DNA from: Oceanobacillus arenosus | Lineage (GTDB): Bacteria > Bacillota > Bacilli > Bacillales > Amphibacillaceae | Assembly (NCBI RefSeq): GCF_003369575.1 | Contig: NZ_PIOC01000021.1 | Span: forward strand, 1 to 64,000 | Length of the DNA stretch: 64,000 nt | Reading direction: 5' to 3' | Shown here: positions 52,181 to 61,095 of the stretch, one piece after another | Layout: each line of letters opens with the position of its first letter | How positions within the stretch are numbered: position 1 is the first letter of the stretch | Position numbers and translations under genes: made by a program | Notes under the pieces: model-generated | Database searches by the model: none | Told to the model about the DNA's origin: nothing | What the model saw: only the letters and a program-made list of their open reading frames with translations

Positions 52181-53140
52181 TTAGTTACCTGCAATGTCAC
52201 GTTTATTAAAGAAGAACCACGATAGTAATTGGAAGATAATAAAGTACACAATTAATACAATTATCGAGAAGCCAAGCGATGTTCCTTCAATCCAAGGCTC
52301 TCCTCCATTTGCATATTGACTTAAATCTGTATTGGCAAATAAAATATATTTTGCCCATGATTTTTCCATAAAAATCGCAACAATTGTATTACCTGCCATC
52401 ATTAAGAAAATAGCAGTACCGATTGCGAGGGAGCTATTACGGAAAACAGTAGAAATCATGAAGGCAAAGGTTGTCATCATGATTAGGTTCACCATGCCAT
52501 AACCGTATCCTGAAAGTATTTGTGAAAGAGCACTTACATCAGTGAACCCTTCACCTTGTTCGACAACAATTGATGGATTAATTCCATCCAGTCCAAAGAA
52601 TAATGCACCAACAATTAAAGAAAAGAGTAGCACAAATAATAAAGTGAACAGAGCAAAAATAAGTACAGATACGTATTTCGATGCGAGTATCTTTGTCCGA
52701 GTAATTGGTCTGATTAACAATAATTTAATCGTGCCCCAGCGAAATTCATTTGCTACAATTCCTGCTGCAACGATAATTGTAAGTAAACTGACAATGGAGA
52801 GCATTCCCTGATTTTCTAACACATATTGCCATGCACCATATTGAGGCTGAATGTCATTTTCTAAGTAATAATTATTTTTCCCAATTTCCGAAGTATTGAT
52901 TTGCGCAATAAAATCATCTGATTCATATTCCGTAATTTCTTGCTCTAATGCGGTATTTTCCTCTTGTAATACTTCACGCCAATTGTCATCATCATATTTA
53001 TTCAAGCCATCATCAATTGAATTTGTAAGAACGGCACCACCGATAATTAAGGCGGCTAAAATTACGTACATAACCCATGTTGATTTACGGATATATATTT
53101 TATTTAGTTCATTGTATACAAGCTGATAAAAGTTACTCAA
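52181..53140 (-). CDS. ABC-2 exporter, permease subunit (BcrB-like)
   Basis: About 319 aa, with one N-terminal span after NELNKIYIRKSTWVMYVILAAL, a long extracytoplasmic loop (about 40-115) and five C-terminal spans; KLLLIRPITRTKILASKYVSV is the usual coupling region of lantibiotic/bacitracin-type exporters. I chose TTG 53140 (SNFYQLV) because GGAGAG lies before it, overlapping the 3' end of the ATPase gene by eight bases. Confidence 0.85.
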   Translation of the reverse strand: MSNFYQLVYNELNKIYIRKSTWVMYVILAALIIGGAVLTNSIDDGLNKYDDDNWREVLQEENTALEQEITEYESDDFIAQINTSEIGKNNYYLENDIQPQYGAWQYVLENQGMLSIVSLLTIIVAAGIVANEFRWGTIKLLLIRPITRTKILASKYVSVLIFALFTLLFVLLFSLIVGALFFGLDGINPSIVVEQGEGFTDVSALSQILSGYGYGMVNLIMMTTFAFMISTVFRNSSLAIGTAIFLMMAGNTIVAIFMEKSWAKYILFANTDLSQYANGGEPWIEGTSLGFSIIVLIVYFIIFQLLSWFFFNKRDIAGN

Positions 53141-54056
53141 TCGTATTCTCTCCAATCAAATCAAAGAATTTGTCTTCTAATGTTGCTTTGGAAACACCAA
53201 CCTGATAAACAGCAATTCCATGTTTTACAAAGGTCTCAATTACATTTGGTATTGTTTCTTTTTCACTTTGGAATTGGAGCTGTTCACCTTCCTGAATTGC
53301 ATCGATCTCGTGATTTGCTTTTAATACTTCGATTGCCTGATTAATTGGTTTTACTTCAAGTGTTACTTGTCTAAGATTGGTGTGATCTGTTGTCGTATCG
53401 TTTACTAGCTGTGTTGCGACAAGTTCCCCATTTTTAATAATTCCAATTCGGTCACACATGAGTTCAATTTCCGATAAAAGATGGCTTGAGATAATTACGG
53501 CGACGTTTTCCTCTGTTGCTAGCTTGCGAATATAATGCCTGATTTCTCTTATTCCAGCAGGATCTAATCCATTTGTCGGTTCATCAAGAATTAAAATGGA
53601 TGGTTTATGTAATAGTGCTTGGGCAATGCCGAGCCGTTGTCGCATACCTAATGAGTATTTACCAGCCTTTTGGTTAATTACTTTTTCCAGTCCGACAATC
53701 TCGATTACCTCATGGATGCGTTCTTTGCCGATTCCTGGAATCATCCTAGCGAAGTGCGACAAATTTTGCCACCCTGTCATAAAGGGATACATTTCCGGAT
53801 TTTCAACAATTGCGCCAACCTCTCGAATTGCTTCTTTAAAATGTTGCTTGATACTGTTCCCGAGTATTCGGACATCGCCATCGGTAATCTCCATTAATCC
53901 AACCATCATCCGAATTGTTGTCGTCTTCCCTGCACCATTCGGGCCAATGAAGCCAAATACTTCCCCACGGTTAATCGTAAAGGATAACCCTTTAATAATT
54001 TCCTTCTTGCCAATTGTCTTTTTGAGGTCAATCAATTCCATTGCAATTTCTGTCAT
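53133..54056 (-). CDS. ABC-2 exporter, ATP-binding subunit (BcrA-like)
   Basis: 307 aa. Walker A GPNGAGKTTT (about residue 38), Q-loop VENPEMYPFM, signature YSLGMRQRLGIA (about 135), Walker B ILILDEPTNGLDP (about 156), switch SSHLLSE. The signature reads SLGMRQR where SGGQ is usual, as in BcrA. Bacitracin- or lantibiotic-like export is a family-level inference. It begins the operon with the permease. Confidence 0.9.
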   Translation of the reverse strand: MTEIAMELIDLKKTIGKKEIIKGLSFTINRGEVFGFIGPNGAGKTTTIRMMVGLMEITDGDVRILGNSIKQHFKEAIREVGAIVENPEMYPFMTGWQNLSHFARMIPGIGKERIHEVIEIVGLEKVINQKAGKYSLGMRQRLGIAQALLHKPSILILDEPTNGLDPAGIREIRHYIRKLATEENVAVIISSHLLSEIELMCDRIGIIKNGELVATQLVNDTTTDHTNLRQVTLEVKPINQAIEVLKANHEIDAIQEGEQLQFQSEKETIPNVIETFVKHGIAVYQVGVSKATLEDKFFDLIGENTIE

Positions 54057-54126
54057 TATTCATACCTCCATTATTCTATCTATACTTTCTTACGTGTGAT
54101 GACTTAAAATAGTTTCATAAAATTAC

Positions 54127-54163
54127 AAAACAGATAACAATGTGCTTGGTATCTGTTTTGTTT
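54127..54163 (-). terminator. Terminator between the small gene and the ABC-2 operon
   Basis: AAAACAGATA / TATCTGTTTT with an inner spacer, followed by AT-rich DNA on both sides. It lies downstream of the small gene at 54178 on the minus strand. Confidence 0.7.
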
Positions 54164-54177
54164 AAGCTTATCTTCAA

Positions 54178-54306
54178 TTAGTGATACATTTTCTTTTCCT
54201 TCACGAATCCTTGTAGAAGGCGTTTTCCTTCTTCTGTTAAATAGGCATTATTATCATTTAGTAGTTGTTTGGCTAATTCAGGCGTCATTTTTGTTTCATT
54301 CGCCAT
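54178..54306 (-). CDS. Small protein of unknown function (42 aa)
   Basis: Too short to show on usual ORF lists. ATG 54306 has a strong AAGGAGGGG ribosome site about 10 bases before it, and a terminator lies 15 bases after the stop. The product begins MANETKMTPELAKQLLNDNN and is charged and helical, with no membrane segment. I do not recognise the family; the strong signals on both sides support a real gene. Confidence 0.6.
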   Translation of the reverse strand: MANETKMTPELAKQLLNDNNAYLTEEGKRLLQGFVKEKKMYH

Positions 54307-54387
54307 GCATTTCACTCCCCTCCTTAGCAATGTATTCAATTTTCATAGAATAGAAATGGACAAGTGTACTATGGAAAACGTGGATTT

Positions 54388-54443
54388 AAAAAGTGAAACT
54401 TCATTTATTGGGGGGGCCAACTGCCAGTTAACTCGGAATAAAA
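54388..54443 (-). repeat. Short repeat D, shortened inverted copy
   Basis: AAAAGTGAAACTTCATTTAT at one end and GCCAGTTAACTCGGAATAAA at the other, with a run of seven G in place of the internal part. Same family as 34007-34153. Confidence 0.6.
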
Positions 54444-54494
54444 GACAATGATAGGATGCATTTTTTAGTAGGTAATTATAACGATTTTTTTAAC

Positions 54495-54552
54495 GAATAA
54501 GTGCAACGAAGGCTGTCACCGTAAAGGATGGTTAAACCCTAGTTTTCTAACA
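54495..54552 (+). repeat. Interspersed repeat C, copy 3
   Basis: AAGTGCAACGAAGGCTGTCACC...AGTTTTCTAACAG, matching 38572-38647 over about 55 bases. Lies in the 324-base gap between the small gene and capA, which otherwise holds only repeat D and the leader of capA. Confidence 0.55.
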
Positions 54553-54630
54553 GGAAATAGAAATTTATAACTTTTAGAGAATTCAACTCTACTAAATGAT
54601 ATAATAGCGGCAAAGATAATGAGGTGTAAT

Positions 54631-55797
54631 ATGATGCTTAAAGCAAAATTTTGTCGATTAATATTCGTTGTTTTTTCAATGATGATAATGACAGCATGTA
54701 GCGAATCTAGTGAAATAGTCGATACTGTTGGAAATTCTAGCTTGGGGGAAGTATCTCTCAAGGAAAAGGAACAGCCAATTATTACAAAAGAGATTAGTCT
54801 CACAGCAATTGGAGATATGCTAATCCATAGTCCTGTCTATTTAGATGCGAAGGTTGATGGCGGTTATGATTTTCTACCGATGCTTGAACAAGTTGCACCT
54901 TTCTTAGAACGTTCCACCGTCACAATCGCAAATCAGGAAACGATGATAGGTGGAGAGGAGTTTGGTTTATCTACATATCCTTCCTTCAATAGTCCATATG
55001 AGGTTGGGGATGCATTGAAAAATGTTGGAGTGGATGTTGTTTCCATTGCTAATAATCATACATTGGATCGCGGGGAAGCTGTAATTCAAAGTGCAATCAG
55101 CCACTGGGAAACGATTGATATGATGTATACAGGTGCATACAAAGACGAAATAGATCGGGATAATCTAAGAGTCTATGAAACATCTGAAGGAATTTCAATT
55201 GCGTTTTTATCGTATACATATGGAACGAACGGCATCCCAGTACCAGAGGGAAAGGATTATTTAGTGAACCTCATTGACAAGGAATTGATTGCAAATGAAA
55301 TAGCGAAAGCAAAGCAGGAGGCGGATGTTACCCTGTTAAGCCTTCACTTCGGTAATGAATACGAAAGAATGCCGAATGAAGCGCAAAAGGAGCTCGTTCA
55401 ATTTGCAGCGGACCTTGGTGTCCATATTGTGATCGGACATCATCCACATGTATTACAACCAGTAGAATGGGTGACAGGTAAGGAAGGAAATAAGACCTTC
55501 GTCGCGTATTCACTTGGTAATTTCCTTTCAAATCAGCAGGAATTATATCAGCGGATAGGTGGAATATCAACTATTAAGATTAAGAAGACAGTAGAGGGAG
55601 AGAAGGAAACAATTGAACTTCATTCTCCGGAATTTATGCCAACCTATGTTAAGTTCCGACCAGACTTTGCGGATTATGAGGTTGTCCCGATGTTTCAATT
55701 AACCAATCAAGATTTGGCCGGTGCATCCGCACAATATGAGCAAATTAAAGCACATATGTCACAGTGGGTGCCCGAGCTTGAGTTTGTGGAAGAATAA
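54631..55797 (+). CDS. CapA-family lipoprotein (poly-gamma-glutamate synthesis-type metallophosphatase)
   Basis: About 388 aa. Lipobox MIMTACSE gives a lipidated cysteine near residue 22. The CapA domain follows: SLTAIGDMLIHSPVY (metal ligand D), NQETMIGGEEFG, VDVVSIANNHTLDRG (NNH motif, about 133), and VTLLSLHFGNEYERMPNEAQ with GHHPHVLQPVEW and YSLGNFLSN. Calcineurin-like fold, extracytoplasmic. No capB/capC next to it, so a stand-alone role is likely. ATG 54631 has GAGGTG upstream; ATG 54634 is also possible. Confidence 0.87.
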   Translation: MMLKAKFCRLIFVVFSMMIMTACSESSEIVDTVGNSSLGEVSLKEKEQPIITKEISLTAIGDMLIHSPVYLDAKVDGGYDFLPMLEQVAPFLERSTVTIANQETMIGGEEFGLSTYPSFNSPYEVGDALKNVGVDVVSIANNHTLDRGEAVIQSAISHWETIDMMYTGAYKDEIDRDNLRVYETSEGISIAFLSYTYGTNGIPVPEGKDYLVNLIDKELIANEIAKAKQEADVTLLSLHFGNEYERMPNEAQKELVQFAADLGVHIVIGHHPHVLQPVEWVTGKEGNKTFVAYSLGNFLSNQQELYQRIGGISTIKIKKTVEGEKETIELHSPEFMPTYVKFRPDFADYEVVPMFQLTNQDLAGASAQYEQIKAHMSQWVPELEFVEE

Positions 55798-55836
55798 AAT
55801 GCATCCCCACTGAAAAAGAGGGGATGCATTTTATTT
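55797..55836. terminator. Bidirectional terminator between capA and the DUF1129 gene
   Basis: AAAATGCATCCCC / GGGGATGCATTTT with a short inner loop, overlapping the stop of the capA-like gene. Confidence 0.9.
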
Positions 55837-56482
55837 AGTTTGTTATTCGATATTTTTTATTTAGGATAAAAGATATTATATAGAGAACAATTCCTACCCC
55901 TGCAAATGTGATTATAGGTAAATTTATGGTCTTTCCAAAGCTTGGAACAGCAATTGGAAAGAGGATAAACAAGCCAATAAATACCATACTAATAATCCAA
56001 ACTTGCAGAAACTCTACCCATGTTTTTGTTTTCTTTTTTTTGAATGATGTTCCTTTAATCCATCTTAATATTGTCTTGATGAATAGGTATAGTAAGATTA
56101 AATAACCAACAATAACAACAATTCCAGATCCAAGCTGAAATGTCATTGAACTTTCTCCAAGGTCAAAAAAGTAATGGATAGCAAACCCAATAATGCCATG
56201 ACAGAGACTAATAATAGCCAAAAACTGTATGACAATAAAACTGAGATACTTTACAGTATTGTTTGTCAGTTCACCCGGTATTTCTTCGATAACCTCATCA
56301 CAGTATGACTTCAGGTCATCGCCAAATACATCCTTTGCAGTCTTCCCTTCCGTCTGGGAGTGTAGCAGATGCTCTAGCAACTCAAATAATACTTCCTCAG
56401 TCTGTTGCTCAGATTTATTGGCATTTAACCGGATATAAATAAGCATATCTTCATAGTAAGCCAAATTTTCTTCATTTAACAT
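55835..56482 (-). CDS. DUF1129-type membrane protein, partner of PadR
   Basis: 215 aa. A soluble N-terminal helical region (to about residue 75, with YIRLNANKSEQQTEEVLFEL) resembles the signalling domains paired with PadR regulators; four hydrophobic spans follow (about 80-105, 115-137, 155-175, 185-208), and KKKKTKTWVEFLQVWIISMV lies between the second and third. It is 46 bases after padR, so probably one transcript. Function unknown. Confidence 0.72.
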   Translation of the reverse strand: MLNEENLAYYEDMLIYIRLNANKSEQQTEEVLFELLEHLLHSQTEGKTAKDVFGDDLKSYCDEVIEEIPGELTNNTVKYLSFIVIQFLAIISLCHGIIGFAIHYFFDLGESSMTFQLGSGIVVIVGYLILLYLFIKTILRWIKGTSFKKKKTKTWVEFLQVWIISMVFIGLFILFPIAVPSFGKTINLPIITFAGVGIVLYIISFILNKKYRITN

Positions 56483-56528
56483 CTTTCTCTTATCATTGTT
56501 TAATTGTACAATATCCTTGGAATCGATC

Positions 56529-56864
56529 TCAATTCCCTCCTTTTTCTATAATTTTATCTACTGGCTGTTTCAGTAAATCCCAATGATGAATGAATTCCGC
56601 GAGCTGCATTTGTCCTGCTTCCGTTAATTGATAATACTTGCGATTCGGCCCGGTGTCAGACTTTCTCATTTCCCCAATGATTAATTTTTCTCTTTGCAGT
56701 CTAAGTAATATCGGGTAGATCGATCCTTCGCTAACATCGGGTAATCCAAATTCTTGGAGCTTCATTGAGAGCTCATAGCCATAGGTTGGCTGCATCTTAA
56801 TAATCGATAAAATACATCCTTTAAGAATTCCTTTAAATAATTGGCTTCGTTGTGAAATTTCCAC
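56529..56864 (-). CDS. PadR family transcriptional regulator
   Basis: 111 aa. wHTH pattern FKGILKGCILSIIKMQPTYGYELSMKLQEFG, then VSEGSIYPILLRLQREKLIIGEM (recognition helix GSIYPILLRL), and the wing GPNRKYYQLTEAG. GTG start at 56864 with AGGTAGGTGA. One palindromic operator overlaps this ribosome site, the other lies 35 bases further upstream, so it should repress itself. Confidence 0.88.
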   Translation of the reverse strand: MEISQRSQLFKGILKGCILSIIKMQPTYGYELSMKLQEFGLPDVSEGSIYPILLRLQREKLIIGEMRKSDTGPNRKYYQLTEAGQMQLAEFIHHWDLLKQPVDKIIEKGGN

Positions 56865-56868
56865 TCAC

Positions 56869-56926
56869 CTACCTTGCATAACAATGTAGTTATTTTTTTG
56901 TTTGCTACCTTGTCATGCAAAGTAGC
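56869..56926 (-). promoter_or_regulatory. Two palindromic PadR operators
   Basis: CTACCTTGCATAACAATGTAG (56869-56889) and GCTACCTTGTCATGCAAAGTAGC (56904-56926; written in parts GCTACCTTG-TCATG-CAAAGTAGC) are near-perfect inverted repeats of the type CTAC-TTG-N5-CAA-GTAG. The first overlaps the ribosome site of the padR gene. They lie 35 bases apart centre to centre, about 3.3 helical turns. Confidence 0.8.
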
Positions 56927-57073
56927 TTATTTACAGTATATATTTATTGGGAGAAATTGCAACGGGATTTTAAAATATTCTACTAATGAATTGAAAAGTA
57001 TATTTGAAGCAAACAATAGGACAAGAAGGGAATAGATGGATACAATGGAATAAAAGAAGGGAAGTGGCCATGA

Positions 57074-57394
57074 GTGGAAAGAATCAATACAATCGAAGTG
57101 TTTAACGAAAAAATTCAAAGTGAAAATCCTATTATTGTGAAGTTTTATGCGGATTGGTGTACAGACTGTAAGGTATTAGATATGTTTATTGGTGATGTGA
57201 AAAATGAATTCAGTCAATATAAATGGTATGAAGTAAATAGTGATGAGCTAAGCGGAATTGCGGAAGGCTTTGATGTGATGGGAATTCCGAGTATCTTAAT
57301 TTTTCAAAATGGAGAAAAGCTTGCACATCAGCATAGTGCATACACGAAATCACCTGAAGAAGTATCAGCGTTTCTTCATCAGCAGTTAGGCTAG
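57074..57394 (+). CDS. Thioredoxin-like protein
   Basis: 106 aa, thioredoxin fold: IIVKFYADWCTDCKVLDMFI (active site WCTDC instead of WCGPC), cis-proline in VMGIPSILIFQNG, and a C-terminal helix. The CTDC active site keeps both cysteines, so it can act as a disulfide reductant. GTG 57074 has AAGGGAAGTGG upstream. Not the main thioredoxin; partner unknown. Confidence 0.87.
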   Translation: MERINTIEVFNEKIQSENPIIVKFYADWCTDCKVLDMFIGDVKNEFSQYKWYEVNSDELSGIAEGFDVMGIPSILIFQNGEKLAHQHSAYTKSPEEVSAFLHQQLG

Positions 57395-57543
57395 TGGTTA
57401 AAGCGATCATTCATATTATATGGTGGTCGTTTTTTGGTTGCTTTTCGACACCATTAGACAAAACTCGGGAAGTGGCAGGCACCAAAATACCTACAGATGA
57501 GTATAATGGGATAAACTAGCGGAGAATAAGGGGAAGAGACAGC

Positions 57544-58119
57544 ATGATAAATCCGATATTAATTGATTTTTCACATGAATTTCATACGGAACGCCTTTTT
57601 ATTAGAATGGCTTTGCCTGGTGATGGCAAAGTTGTATATGATGCGATGAATGCGAGCAGACAGGATTTGAATAAGTGGCTGGAGTTCGCATTATTTGAGC
57701 AGACTCTGGAACAAGTGGAGCAAATGGTAAGGGAAGCACATATTCATTTCTTAAAACGAATCGAATTACGTTTTCACATTTTTCATAAAAAGACGGGGGA
57801 ATTTATTGGTTCAGCAAGCCTGCATCATATCAACTGGAGTGTTCCGAAATTCGAAATCGGGTACTGGATTGATAGTAGACAAAGCGGTAAGGGTTATATG
57901 CTTGAAGCAATCGAGGGGCTGACATTCTATGCCTTTTATGCATTGCGGGCGAATCGAGTTGAAATTCTATGTGATTCCAAAAACGTAAAGAGTCGCGCAA
58001 TCCCAGAACGATTAGGATATACGCTTGAGGGGACGCTCCGCAATGATTCGATGTCTATTGATCGGCAGGAATTACGTGATTCATGTATCTATGCGAAGAT
58101 TAGAGAAATTAGTAATTGA
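57544..58119 (+). CDS. GNAT acetyltransferase, RimJ/RimL type
   Basis: 191 aa. Pattern FHTERLFIRMALPGDGKVVYDAM, then FIGSASLHHINWSVPKFEIGYWID, the acetyl-CoA loop SGKGYMLEAIEGL (about residue 118) and RVEILCDSKNVKSRAIPERLGYTLEGTLRND near the end, all of the RimL/ribosomal-protein-serine acetyltransferase group. Its in vivo target is not known. Repeat A copy 2 begins five bases after the stop codon. Confidence 0.88.
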   Translation: MINPILIDFSHEFHTERLFIRMALPGDGKVVYDAMNASRQDLNKWLEFALFEQTLEQVEQMVREAHIHFLKRIELRFHIFHKKTGEFIGSASLHHINWSVPKFEIGYWIDSRQSGKGYMLEAIEGLTFYAFYALRANRVEILCDSKNVKSRAIPERLGYTLEGTLRNDSMSIDRQELRDSCIYAKIREISN

Positions 58120-58123
58120 TTGG

Positions 58124-58210
58124 GTGCGTAAGCGGTTGACTTAGGTTACGGCGGTGAGGGAATTCTCGCTACAGCATTTGCGCTGGAGCTGGACGTGGCT
58201 GTTCTCGGTA
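58124..58210 (+). repeat. Interspersed repeat A, copy 2
   Basis: About 87 bases, nearly identical to 6691-6774 in the words GGTGAGGGAA, TCTCGCTACAGC and GCGCTGGAGCTGGACGTGGC. Together with the terminator at 58253 it accounts for the 220-base gap before yunD. Confidence 0.7.
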
Positions 58211-58252
58211 ATTAAGTGATCCACAACATCCGATTTTATAGTTTCCTAAGCT

Positions 58253-58292
58253 ATGAAGAAGAAGCTAATCTGATCGGTTAGCTTCTTTTACT
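58253..58292 (-). terminator. Bidirectional terminator before yunD
   Basis: GAAGAAGCTAA / TTAGCTTCTTTT with a short loop and T-run on the plus strand; the A-run on the other side suits the minus-strand yunD. Confidence 0.8.
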
Positions 58293-58339
58293 CGCAGAAC
58301 GAGTCGCTTGTACTAATACAAATGGTCTTAGTTCTCCAA

Positions 58340-59923
58340 TTATAATCCCGTCTTTACAATAAAATTATCCACTATATGTGCTTGAACCGTCTTATTTTTT
58401 TCGAAATAAGCATGAATTAATTCTACCGTATCCTTTTGAATTTCCTTCTTTACACGTTTATTTCGGAACATCAAATAATCCCCACCACCTGATGCACGAT
58501 AATTGTTTAGAACGACTGAATACGTTTTATCTACTCCGAGATTCACACCATGATAGGTAACACTTTCAATCCTGGAGCCGATTGGATTTGTAACATTTAT
58601 TACATATTCGATCCCTTCCCACATATCATAATTATAGTGCTGTGGTTTTGGATCAAGATAGGATGGATTAACGATAATTTGACCTTGATCATCTAACATA
58701 AAGTAGGCAGCAGTCTTTTCTAATGCTGCTTTAATATCCTTCCCAGTTAACTCAAGCACAACAAGGGTATTCGGGTACATATAATTTGCAACGATATCTC
58801 GCATCGTTACGACAGGATCAAACCCTGTGGATGTATTATTTAGTAAAGCGGTGACAGAGATATCCACACCACTTACATCCATTTGCACGTCTTGAATAAA
58901 TTGAATAAATGCATGTTTATGAATTCTAGCTTGGAGAGGATTTGCTATTGTCATGTCCCCTTCAATATACCCAACTGGTTGATCCAACCACTTCTGTGTC
59001 GATTCTTCCAATTCACTTATATAATTGATTACCCAAGGGTCGGCTTCGATATTTTCCAATGTGCGAAGTGCTCCTTGTTTATCAGTAATTTCCCACTTAT
59101 TATTGTTCCTTTCAAGCGTGATGGCGATTTTGCCATATACTTGTCCAGTATTTCCTGGCTGCATAACGAGCACATTATGGATGCTGCTAACGATTGTACG
59201 ATGCTGATGTCCGGTTAGCAAGACATCAATGCCCTCAATCGCTTCACACATTTGATAGCCTTGGTTTTCACCTGTCAAAGTTTCCGTTGGCTCACCAGTT
59301 TCAGGATCACGTTCTAGCCCACCATGATAAGCGGCAACAAGCACATCTGGCTTCTCGAATTCACGAATGTTGGTTACCCATCTTTGTAATGTGGAAAAGG
59401 CATCGGCAAATTGGATGTCTTTAATATGATTTGGTGACTCCCAATTTGGAATGTAATGCGTTGTGACAGCAACAATGGCCACCTTTATTCCATTTGACAA
59501 TGTCTTAATGATATATGGTGGGCCAAATAAAGGCTCCCCACTTTCTAAATCCAGTGTATTTGCAGAAATCCAAGGGTAATTGGATTGATTAATCGCATCC
59601 GCTAAAATCTCTTTGCCAAAATTAAATTCATGATTGCCGATCACGCCAGCATCCAATTGCAACTGATTAAAAATGCCAATCATTGGATTTTCCTTCTGTG
59701 AACCATGATTTAAGTAATACGTCATTAACGGTGTTCCTTGAATTAAATCGCCATTATCAAGAACAATGACATCTTCATTTTTTGCCCTTGTTTCTTTCAC
59801 AACGGTTGCGTATTTTGCCAGTCCAACTTCTGCTTCCTCATTTGTGCCATATAGTACTGGCAGAACATGTCCATGAATATCACTCGTATATAAAATATCG
59901 ATTGTTGCAGTTTTGTTTGTCAT
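58340..59923 (-). CDS. Bifunctional metallophosphatase/5'-nucleotidase, YunD-like
   Basis: 527 aa without a signal peptide. N-terminal metallophosphoesterase: ILYTSDIHGHVLPV, VLDNGDLIQGTP, VIGNHEFNFG, VAAYHGGLERDP and LTGHQHRTIV. The C-terminal 5'-nucleotidase domain includes VTALLNNTSTGFDPV and the conserved NYRASGGGDYLMF. Cytoplasmic relatives such as B. subtilis YunD hydrolyse nucleoside or other phosphates; exact substrate not known. Confidence 0.87.
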   Translation of the reverse strand: MTNKTATIDILYTSDIHGHVLPVLYGTNEEAEVGLAKYATVVKETRAKNEDVIVLDNGDLIQGTPLMTYYLNHGSQKENPMIGIFNQLQLDAGVIGNHEFNFGKEILADAINQSNYPWISANTLDLESGEPLFGPPYIIKTLSNGIKVAIVAVTTHYIPNWESPNHIKDIQFADAFSTLQRWVTNIREFEKPDVLVAAYHGGLERDPETGEPTETLTGENQGYQMCEAIEGIDVLLTGHQHRTIVSSIHNVLVMQPGNTGQVYGKIAITLERNNNKWEITDKQGALRTLENIEADPWVINYISELEESTQKWLDQPVGYIEGDMTIANPLQARIHKHAFIQFIQDVQMDVSGVDISVTALLNNTSTGFDPVVTMRDIVANYMYPNTLVVLELTGKDIKAALEKTAAYFMLDDQGQIIVNPSYLDPKPQHYNYDMWEGIEYVINVTNPIGSRIESVTYHGVNLGVDKTYSVVLNNYRASGGGDYLMFRNKRVKKEIQKDTVELIHAYFEKNKTVQAHIVDNFIVKTGL

Positions 59924-60148
59924 GTTGATAAATCCTCTCCATCTAAATCCGAATTTCTAAAGTTTCTATACTTCCATTATACAAACTTCTACTACAGTCG
60001 TGGGATAAAAAATGTTTACAATTCTTTAGCATCTGTCCAATATTACAATTTTGTTAAAAAGTTGTTTAATCTACGTAAAATCCGGGTATTAATCACTGTA
60101 TTGATAAAATAGCAATCCATGTATTATGAACTAGGAAGAGGGATTACT

Positions 60149-60448
60149 TTGAGTAATAAAAATGTGATTATCTATATTAGTGAGAATAATCCACATTGCA
60201 AAAAAGTATTACATTTAATGGACACATTGGAGATAGGATATAAAACGAAGAATGTGACAATGAATGGGCAATATTTGCAAGAGCTGCAGAATAGAGGGAT
60301 ATTTGGCACACCTGCGACTTTCATTGAAGATAAGAAACATCCGATTTTAGGATTTCAAAAGGAAAAGCTAAAGGCTGCATTAGGTAAACAAAGTGATACG
60401 GCATTGTATAAAAGCAAGCAGATTAACTACAGAAATTATGGGGATTAG
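60149..60448 (+). CDS. Glutaredoxin-like protein
   Basis: 99 aa from TTG 60149 (GAGGG about 9 bases before). Thioredoxin/glutaredoxin fold: IIYISENNPHCKKVLHLMDTL with one active-site cysteine (NPHCKK, monothiol type), GTPATFI (cis-proline) and PILGFQKEKLK. A monothiol site suggests de-thiolation or a redox-inactive adaptor. Function unknown; no obvious operon partner. Confidence 0.75.
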   Translation: MSNKNVIIYISENNPHCKKVLHLMDTLEIGYKTKNVTMNGQYLQELQNRGIFGTPATFIEDKKHPILGFQKEKLKAALGKQSDTALYKSKQINYRNYGD

Positions 60449-60527
60449 TGATTAGTAAATAATACACATACATGCGAAAGAATGCATACTTTATTATAGA
60501 AATGATTAAATAAAGAGGTGTGTATCG

Positions 60528-60911
60528 ATGAATTATAATCCCTCCTATTATCAAGGCGAGCCTGTCTACCCACCAAATAACTTTTACAATCATATGTACC
60601 CGCAACAACCATTTCAGCAAAACTACCCAATCAACAGTCCAATAATGCAACAGCAACAGACACCTTATGACTATTTCCAAAAGCCACAGCAACCGCTAAA
60701 TTGGGCTAATCAAGCATCAACAAACCCAAATTTCTCGCAATCACCTAATGGTGGCCAATCGAGTAATATTAAGTCCTATTTTCAAGACGAGAAAGGGCAA
60801 GTAGACTTCGACAAAATGTTATCAACTGTTGGTCAGCTAGCAAGCACCTATCATCAAGTATCGCCGATAATCCAACAATTTGGATCAATCATAAAAAACT
60901 TTAGAACGTAA
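60528..60911 (+). CDS. YppG-like spore-associated protein
   Basis: 127 aa, rich in Gln, Pro, Asn and Tyr in the N-terminal two thirds (PPNNFYNHMYPQQPFQQNYP), then a conserved C-terminal helix (IKSYFQDEKGQVDFDKMLST). The composition and tail match YppG proteins of spore-forming Bacillaceae; a coat or spore-surface location is inferred. ATG 60528 has AAGAGGTG upstream. Confidence 0.8.
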   Translation: MNYNPSYYQGEPVYPPNNFYNHMYPQQPFQQNYPINSPIMQQQQTPYDYFQKPQQPLNWANQASTNPNFSQSPNGGQSSNIKSYFQDEKGQVDFDKMLSTVGQLASTYHQVSPIIQQFGSIIKNFRT

Positions 60912-61095
60912 TTATTTTGGGGCTGATGGTGTTAGTAATAATACTCATCAGCTATATTTTTCTTTAACCAACATAAATATATTGAGGATTTGCAAAGAAT
61001 AGTGAAAGAGTGAGCAAATAACCATCAAATGGTAAAAAATTATAGGATAATAGTAGATGGCCTGACACATATTAAATGAAAAGGAGTAATGAGCA

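Noticed and set aside
57455-57500. GGCAGGCACC-AAAATACCTAC resembles CAGGCACCTAATACCTAC near base 80
   Set aside because: Only about 18 bases match in a low-complexity context; not enough for a fourth repeat family.
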